DNA of 64,000 bases. It comes from Micromonospora parva (lineage in GTDB: Bacteria; Actinomycetota; Actinomycetes; Mycobacteriales; Micromonosporaceae). The translations under genes were made by a program, and so were the position numbers. The notes under the pieces are model-generated. The model did not search any database. It saw nothing but the letters and a program-made list of their open reading frames with translations, and was not told the DNA's origin. Every line of letters starts with the position of its first letter. Positions within the stretch are counted from its first letter, which is position 1. Location of the stretch: NCBI RefSeq assembly GCF_000718515.1, contig NZ_JNZS01000004.1:248001-312000 (forward strand), written 5' to 3'. Positions 63,179 to 64,000 of this stretch are shown here, one piece after another.

Positions 63179-63516
63179 GTGATGCTCCCTGTCTCGAGGC
63201 TCCAGGTGTAGAAGGGCGTGGCCAACGAGTCCTGCAGCTCGGTCATGCTGTCCGGCGCGTAGCGCTGCAGGTAGGCCGAGAGGCGGCGGTTGACCTCCTG
63301 GAAGTCCGCGCGGGCGCGGGCCGCGAGGAGCTTGTCGAAGACGTCGGTGTCCGCCTCGAGCAGGTGCATGTAGAGGTCCTGGTAGCGGAAGAGGGTGCGC
63401 CGCGAGATGCCGACGACGTGGGGCATGTCGCCCTTGTCGTGTTCGGCGAAGAGCTCGGCGACGGCGTCGGCGTGACCGGGGGCCATCCGCATGACCATGA
63501 GGGCGCGGTAGGACAT
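63175..63516 (-). CDS. TcmI-family polyketide cyclase
   Basis: 113 residues from ATG 63516, overlapping the methyltransferase start region by 4 bp. The ferredoxin-like fold of TcmI/WhiE-ORFVII is indicated by MSYRALMVMRMAPGHADAVAELFAEHDKGDMPHVVGISRRTLFRYQDLYMHLLEA and DFQEVNRRLSAYLQRYAP. It closes a later ring of the aromatic scaffold. Confidence 0.93.
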   Translation of the reverse strand: MSYRALMVMRMAPGHADAVAELFAEHDKGDMPHVVGISRRTLFRYQDLYMHLLEADTDVFDKLLAARARADFQEVNRRLSAYLQRYAPDSMTELQDSLATPFYTWSLETGSIT

Positions 63517-63520
63517 CTGC

Positions 63521-64000
63521 TCACGCTCCCTGCAGGATCGTGGCCAGGGCGGCGGCCAGGGTCTGCGCCGCGTTGTCCACCGGGCCGGCGCTGCGCCAGG
63601 CGACGATGCCGTCGGGGCGTACCAGCAGCGCGCCGCCGGTGCCGACGCCACAGCTGGCGAGCCACGAGCTGTCGTCGGCGAGGTCGCCGTCGGGGCCGGC
63701 GGTCAGTGCCCGGATCGGGACGCCGGTCTGCGAGGCGACGCTCTCGGCCGCCGCGAGCCACGTGTCGTCGCCGGGTGCGGTGGCCAGCGTCCAGCCCTCG
63801 GTCAGCACGTCGATCGTGGAGATTCGGCTGCCGTGGTGGTCGACCCAGCCGTGCGGCGCGCGCGATCCGGGTTGGCCGGTGAAGCTCAGCTCGCGGGGAA
63901 GCAGCTCGGTGTCGGCGGGCGCGCCGACGATCGCGTTCGAGGTGTAGCGGTAGCCCATCGTCACGATGACGAAGTCACGATAGGCGGCCTTGTCCTCGTC
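63521..64000 (-). CDS. FAD-dependent aromatic hydroxylase, C-terminal part (truncated by window edge)
   Basis: The frame is open to the right edge (DEDKAAYRDFVIVTMGYRYTS at the boundary), so only about 160 C-terminal residues are seen. GWTLATAPGDDTWLAAAESVA and LLVRPDGIVAWRSAGPVDNAAQTLAAALATIL are the thioredoxin-like C-terminal domain of PgaE/RdmE/WhiE-ORFVIII-type monooxygenases. It would hydroxylate the polyketide. It is 4 bp upstream of the TcmI-type cyclase gene. Confidence 0.88.
   Translation of the reverse strand, partial: DEDKAAYRDFVIVTMGYRYTSNAIVGAPADTELLPRELSFTGQPGSRAPHGWVDHHGSRISTIDVLTEGWTLATAPGDDTWLAAAESVASQTGVPIRALTAGPDGDLADDSSWLASCGVGTGGALLVRPDGIVAWRSAGPVDNAAQTLAAALATILQGA

Overview
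The window is about 64 kb of very GC-rich actinobacterial chromosome. It resembles Micromonospora or a close relative: almost every codon ends in G or C, GTG and TTG starts are frequent, and the gene families are typical (SigE-type sigma factor, PopR/ClpP, MocR, SARP and LAL regulators, a type II polyketide locus). No prophage, transposase or CRISPR array was seen. The genus is inferred from gene content, not from a marker gene.

1-16 kb is ordinary core and peripheral chromosome: a cell-surface protein, 2-oxoacid:ferredoxin oxidoreductase korAB, a secreted trypsin-like protease, a MarR/azoreductase pair, a K+ channel with a TrkA domain, a sigma factor with its downstream membrane protein, a popR-clpP pair with two abutting PopR boxes, a tRNA-Arg(CCU), and several small enzymes.

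16.3-49.3 kb is one biosynthetic gene cluster and the most interesting part. Its core is a 12-gene minus-strand operon (42949 down to 31937) in which nearly every gene overlaps the next. In order it encodes a 2OG-Fe(II) dioxygenase, a LysW-type amino-group carrier protein, LysX ligase, LysY reductase, a fused LysZ kinase-LysK hydrolase, a two-subunit transketolase, an HK97-fold encapsulin-like shell protein, a sulfotransferase, an atypical SDR, and CysD/CysN sulfate adenylyltransferase. I read this as carrier-protein-bound synthesis of a chain-extended, hydroxylated and sulfated non-protein amino acid, possibly with a step inside a virus-derived nanocompartment. Around it lie an acyl-CoA ligase/acyl-CoA dehydrogenase/aldehyde dehydrogenase/SRPBCC cassette, two family 2 glycosyltransferases, an MFS exporter, two sets of nucleotide-sugar genes (UGD + UDP-xylose synthase type; a WecC-like dehydrogenase + PIG-L deacetylase + epimerase), a degenerate transthyretin/HIUase-like protein, and SARP-NB-ARC-TPR and LAL regulators. 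A conserved promoter-like element occurs upstream of three of these operons (18.7, 43.0 and 45.7 kb) and ties the left flank, core and right flank into one regulon. There is no PKS, NRPS or aminotransferase gene in the cluster.

49.3-57.4 kb returns to general metabolism: a secreted GH6 cellulase with a CebR-like operator, a divergent MocR/EamA pair with overlapping start codons, adenosine kinase-like and S-adenosylhomocysteinase genes (methyl-cycle recycling), and a Tat-exported heme peroxidase.

57.5-64 kb is the edge of a type II polyketide cluster of the spore-pigment/pentangular type: a dedicated acetyl-CoA carboxylase (accC, accB, fused accDA), an SRPBCC cyclase, ACP, cupin, O-methyltransferase, TcmI-type cyclase and the C-terminus of an FAD monooxygenase running off the window. 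The ketosynthase genes are not in view and presumably lie beyond 64000.
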